Assembly: GCA_014859215.1 (NCBI GenBank) | Contig: JACUUS010000036.1 | Coordinates: 1 to 15,611, forward strand | Length of the DNA: 15,611 nucleotides | Source: Dehalococcoidia bacterium | GTDB lineage: Bacteria > Chloroflexota > Dehalococcoidia > SZUA-161 | Direction of reading: 5' to 3' | Part shown: in pieces, positions 13,362 to 15,611 of the stretch | Layout: every line of letters begins with the position of its first letter | Numbering within the stretch: position 1 is the stretch's first letter | Program-made: the position numbers and the translations under genes | The notes under the pieces: generated by a model | Databases searched by the model: none | What the model was told of the DNA's origin: nothing | What the model saw: only the letters and a program-made list of their open reading frames with translations

Positions 13362-13826
13362 ATGACGAAGCATACACAGATATCGGACGAGCCGGTTGTA
13401 GTTGAGGTTATAGCCCACTCTAATTTTCTGGTAAGCGCCGGCGCCACGAATACGAAGTTCCTCAACTCGCTGAAGGACGATAAGAAGATCCTGGGCCTTA
13501 CCTGTCCCAAGTGCAAAAAGGTATATGTGCCCCCGAGGTTGCATTGCCCCACCTGCTTTGTCCGGATGTCCGAGTGGGTGGACCTGAGCGGGAAGGGTAC
13601 TCTGTCCAGCTATACCGTCGTTAGATACAAGGAACCGTACATGCCGAAGGAACCGCCCTTCGCTTACGGAATTATCCAGCTCGACGGGGCCAGCACTGGT
13701 ATGCCCCACTTCCTGGGCGGGGTGGACCTGGACAAGATAAAGATAGGGATGCGCCTCGAACCGGTCTTCAAGGAGCAGCGCGAAGGAAGCATCCTGGATA
13801 TAGACTACTTCAAACCCGGCTCTTAA
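13362..13826 (+). CDS. DUF35 Zn-ribbon/OB-fold protein, canonical
   Basis: This 154-residue protein has a standard DUF35 zinc ribbon: CPKC (C48, C51), then VPPR, then CPTC (C62, C65). An OB-fold follows, beginning at WVDLSGKGTLSSYTV and including YGIIQLDGA and IKIGMRLEPVF. An N-terminal stretch of about 30 residues precedes the helix. Its ribosome-binding site is GAGGAAG about 5 nt before the ATG. As the last gene of the four-gene operon it probably pairs with one of the thiolase-like proteins and supports CoA-thioester binding. It differs clearly from the preceding DUF35 beyond the shared fold, so the two are not a recent duplicate. Confidence 0.9.
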   Translation: MTKHTQISDEPVVVEVIAHSNFLVSAGATNTKFLNSLKDDKKILGLTCPKCKKVYVPPRLHCPTCFVRMSEWVDLSGKGTLSSYTVVRYKEPYMPKEPPFAYGIIQLDGASTGMPHFLGGVDLDKIKIGMRLEPVFKEQREGSILDIDYFKPGS

Positions 13827-13868
13827 AGCACGGGTGCCAGGCCCCTGGATAGCGCGTGGTTCGGGCTT

Positions 13869-13882
13869 ATTCGGGCCCGAAT
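13869..13882. promoter_or_regulatory. 14-bp perfect palindrome upstream of the HDAC-like gene
   Basis: ATTCGGGCCCGAAT is a perfect dyad in the 88-nt gap between the DUF35 gene and the HDAC-like gene. TTCGGGC also occurs as a direct copy 11 nt upstream (13859-13865). It resembles an operator half-site arrangement. It lacks a T-tract, so it is unlikely to be an intrinsic terminator. No clear -35/-10 pair is visible near it. Confidence 0.35.
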
Positions 13883-13914
13883 CGGATAGGGCTGTTTAGG
13901 GTATCTTATCGGGT

Positions 13915-14949
13915 ATGGCGATGAATACAGGCCTTGTATACGACCCCCTGTATCTGGAGCACGATACAGGCGCTCACGTGGAGAACTCCCAGCGACTTGT
14001 CGAGACTGTCAAAGTGCTCCAGGATTCAGGGCTGATGAACAGGCTCGCCCTGATTTCCCCTCGGCCCGCCTCCATTGAAGAGCTTTGCCTGGTTCACACC
14101 GAATATCACACGGGCCACGTCCAGCGAGCGGCCTCGAAAGGCGGGGAATGGCTGGATGGGGATACCTATTGCTCCCCCGAATCATTCACGGTAGCGCTCC
14201 ACGCAGCCGGCGGCGTCTTGCGCGGTGTGGATGCGATCATGAACAAAGAGGTCGCAAATGCCTTCGCCCTTGTGCGACCGCCGGGGCACCACGCGACGCC
14301 CGACCAGGCAATGGGATTCTGCCTGTTCAACAATATCGCTGTCGCCGCGAAATACGCCCGCGCGGGCTTCGGCCTGACACGCATATTGATAGCTGACTTT
14401 GACGTGCACCATGGAAACGGGACTGAAGAAGTATTCTACGAGGACCCCTCCGTCTTCTATTTCTCAACTCATCAATACCCTCACTACCCCGGTACAGGAG
14501 CGATAACCGACCAGGGCTCGGGCGAGGGCAGGGGAACAACGCTGAATATTCCCCTGCCTGCCGGCTGCGGTGACGCGGAGTATCTGCGGGCCTACCGCGA
14601 AATTCTTGTTCCTCTCGCCCAACGCTTCAAACCCGAGCTTATCCTGGTCTCCGCCGGATACGACCTCCACTGGGCTGACCCGCTCTCGGGAATGCAGCTC
14701 ACGGTCGACGGTTTGGCCGAAATCGTCGGCATTATCAAGGGGCTGGCGGATGAACTGTGTGGCGGGAGACTCCTGCTGACCCTGGAGGGCGGTTACCACC
14801 TGAAGGCCCTGGCCTATTCCATCAAGGCCACGCTGGAGGTCCTGCTGGGCGGTCCGCGGAGCGCGGACCCACTGGGCAAGCCTCAAGTGACCTATATGCC
14901 CGCGAAAATCGATCATATTTTCGAGAGGTTGTCCAGGGATCTGGCCTGA
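13915..14949 (+). CDS. Histone deacetylase-like zinc amidohydrolase (acetoin utilization/acetylpolyamine deacetylase family)
   Basis: This 344-residue enzyme of the arginase/deacetylase superfamily hydrolyses acetyl-lysine-like or acetylpolyamine amides. All active-site elements are present: RPPGHHA with the H125/H126 pair, DFDVHHGNGT with zinc ligands D163 and H165, the third zinc ligand D255 in DLHWADPLSG, and the transition-state Tyr Y294 in LEGGYH. HPxR-type N-terminal features are reduced to HVENSQRL. Length and motifs fit bacterial class II HDAC-like proteins. ATG codons at 13915 and 13921 are both possible, and neither has a strong ribosome-binding site. The gene follows the thiolase operon in the same direction after an 88-nt gap. 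It may be independent, and the natural substrate cannot be predicted. Confidence 0.92.
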   Translation: MAMNTGLVYDPLYLEHDTGAHVENSQRLVETVKVLQDSGLMNRLALISPRPASIEELCLVHTEYHTGHVQRAASKGGEWLDGDTYCSPESFTVALHAAGGVLRGVDAIMNKEVANAFALVRPPGHHATPDQAMGFCLFNNIAVAAKYARAGFGLTRILIADFDVHHGNGTEEVFYEDPSVFYFSTHQYPHYPGTGAITDQGSGEGRGTTLNIPLPAGCGDAEYLRAYREILVPLAQRFKPELILVSAGYDLHWADPLSGMQLTVDGLAEIVGIIKGLADELCGGRLLLTLEGGYHLKALAYSIKATLEVLLGGPRSADPLGKPQVTYMPAKIDHIFERLSRDLA

Positions 14950-15008
14950 GCCAGGAAGACCGCGCTGTTCCTGCTTCACCTTCGAAGCCTGAAAATGTCG
15001 GCAGCCTG

Positions 15009-15017
15009 TGCTATACT
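15009..15017 (+). promoter_or_regulatory. Extended -10 promoter of the aroH-aroF unit
   Basis: TGC followed by TATACT (15012-15017) is an extended -10 element. A -35 at 17 nt spacing would be CTGAAA, a partial match. The predicted start is near 15024, about 22 nt before the aroH ATG. It lies in the 96-nt gap after the HDAC-like gene, suggesting that aroH is transcribed separately. Confidence 0.45.
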
Positions 15018-15045
15018 TTGTAGCTGACGACTTCTACGGGGGATA

Positions 15046-15417
15046 ATGATGCAATGCCGGGGCATTCGCGGGGCTACTACAGTCGGTACCGATACGGTTG
15101 AGGATATCGTCAGCAGCGCAAAAGACCTCCTCCGGGAGATGATAGAGGCCAACGGCATCCAGACCGAAAAGGTCGCCAGCGTGATCTTCACCACGACCTC
15201 AGACCTGAATGCCGCATTCCCGGCAGTGGCGGCCCGACAGCTTGGCTGGACGGACGTAGCACTACTCTGCTGCAAAGAAATGGATGTTCCGGGGAGCCTT
15301 CCCCGCTGCCTGCGCATCCTGGTCCTCTACAACACCGAGAAGAATCCCGAGGAGATTGTACATGTCTACACCAGGGGGGCCGTAGAACTCCGTTCGGACT
15401 TGTCAGGCACAAGATAG
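15046..15417 (+). CDS. aroH: Chorismate mutase, AroH type (monofunctional)
   Basis: This 123-residue trimeric-type chorismate mutase converts chorismate to prephenate on the way to phenylalanine and tyrosine. It aligns along its whole length with the Bacillus subtilis enzyme. RGIRGATTV is at the N-terminus (catalytic R8, equal to R7 there), and C75, E78, R90 and Y108 fall at the same residue numbers as the known active-site residues. VYTRGAVELRSDL forms the usual C-terminal block. Two ATG codons are adjacent (15046 and 15049), preceded by GGGGGAT. The aroF start follows 21 nt after the stop, so the pair forms an operon at the branch from the shikimate pathway. Confidence 0.95.
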   Translation: MMQCRGIRGATTVGTDTVEDIVSSAKDLLREMIEANGIQTEKVASVIFTTTSDLNAAFPAVAARQLGWTDVALLCCKEMDVPGSLPRCLRILVLYNTEKNPEEIVHVYTRGAVELRSDLSGTR

Positions 15418-15438
15418 CTATTCGCAGGAGATCCAAGA

Positions 15439-15611
15439 ATGCTTGTCGTAATGAGGCGGGGCCACTCAGACCAGGACCTGGCGGGAGTGCTGAAGAAACT
15501 CGAGCAGACCGGGATGACCGGACACCTTTCGAAGGGGGTCGAGCGGACGGTAGTCGGGGTAGTCGGGCAGACATATCCCGAGCTTCGCGACACGCTCGAA
15601 CTGCTTCCAGG
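15439..15611 (+). CDS. aroF: 3-deoxy-7-phosphoheptulonate (DAHP) synthase, N-terminal part, cut by the window edge
   Basis: The frame starts at an ATG with AGGAG 8 nt upstream and runs off the end of the window after 57 residues. The visible part, MLVVMRRGHSDQDL followed by KLEQTGMTGHLSKG and VERTVVGVVGQT, is the ferredoxin-like regulatory domain found at the N-terminus of type I-beta DAHP synthases. This enzyme condenses phosphoenolpyruvate with erythrose 4-phosphate in the first committed step of aromatic amino-acid synthesis. In the family this domain binds the feedback inhibitor. The catalytic barrel lies outside the window. Its place after aroH supports the call. Confidence 0.88.
   Translation, partial: MLVVMRRGHSDQDLAGVLKKLEQTGMTGHLSKGVERTVVGVVGQTYPELRDTLELLP

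Noticed and set aside
13837..13848. CCAGG-CC-CCTGG dyad after the second DUF35 gene
   Set aside because: A 2-nt loop is too tight for a stable hairpin, and no T-tract follows; likely chance in GC-rich DNA.
14941..14954. CTGGC-CTGA-GCCAG hairpin at the end of the HDAC-like gene
   Set aside because: Only 5 bp, no T-tract after it, and the stop codon lies in its loop; too weak to call a terminator.
1..15611. CRISPR array, mobile element, phage or toxin-antitoxin genes
   Set aside because: No regular direct repeats, transposase or integrase motifs, or short paired toxin/antitoxin frames were seen on either strand.

Overview
The window is a densely packed bacterial chromosome segment, GC-rich by eye, that looks like an anaerobe. 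The gene mix points to Chloroflexota, probably the Dehalococcoidia: an archaeal-type bifunctional FBP aldolase/phosphatase, an archaeal/anaerobe-type homocysteine module with an 8-Cys ferredoxin, a corrinoid adenosyltransferase, thiolase-like/DUF35 pairs, and AroH-type chorismate mutase followed by a DAHP synthase. The taxonomic call is inference from gene content; there is no rRNA or other marker. I see no tRNA, rRNA, CRISPR array, insertion sequence or phage gene.

Layout. (1) 1-165, plus strand: C-terminal end of a family 2 glycosyltransferase. (2) 2539-158, minus strand: three-gene operon (COG1900 HcyBio protein, NIL-domain ferredoxin, UPF0280/ApbE-like protein), which matches the sulfide-using route from aspartate semialdehyde to homocysteine. 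(3) 2817-3488, plus: solitary Cache-domain lipoprotein. (4) 5997-3575, minus: 6-phosphofructokinase with PPi-type signature residues and a long class II aldolase, 2 nt apart. (5) 10272-6126, minus: cobO-type adenosyltransferase, FBP aldolase/phosphatase, rdgB, moaA and an RNase HI-MoaC fusion. The last four overlap or abut, and two of them use TTG starts. (6) 10507-13826, plus: two paralogous 385-residue thiolase-like proteins and two Zn-ribbon/OB-fold (DUF35) proteins behind a near-consensus sigma-70 promoter. This promoter is divergent from an equally recognisable one for cobO. (7) 13915-14949, plus: HDAC-like zinc amidohydrolase. (8) 15046-15611, plus: aroH and the start of aroF, behind an extended -10 promoter.

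How the genes fit together. The PFK/aldolase pair and the FBP aldolase/phosphatase cover the lower glycolytic and gluconeogenic steps at the fructose 1,6-bisphosphate node. The homocysteine trio supplies sulfur amino-acid precursor, moaA and moaC make the molybdopterin precursor, and the AroH/AroF pair starts aromatic amino-acid synthesis. The most unusual unit is the thiolase/DUF35 operon. By hand alignment both thiolase-like proteins lack the nucleophilic Cys and the GHP-motif His of true thiolases, and one of the two DUF35 zinc ribbons is altered. It is therefore more likely a CoA-dependent aldolase or other C-C lyase complex, comparable in organisation to Ltp2-ChsH2 of steroid degradation, than an ordinary acetyl-CoA acetyltransferase. 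Its substrate cannot be read from the sequence.
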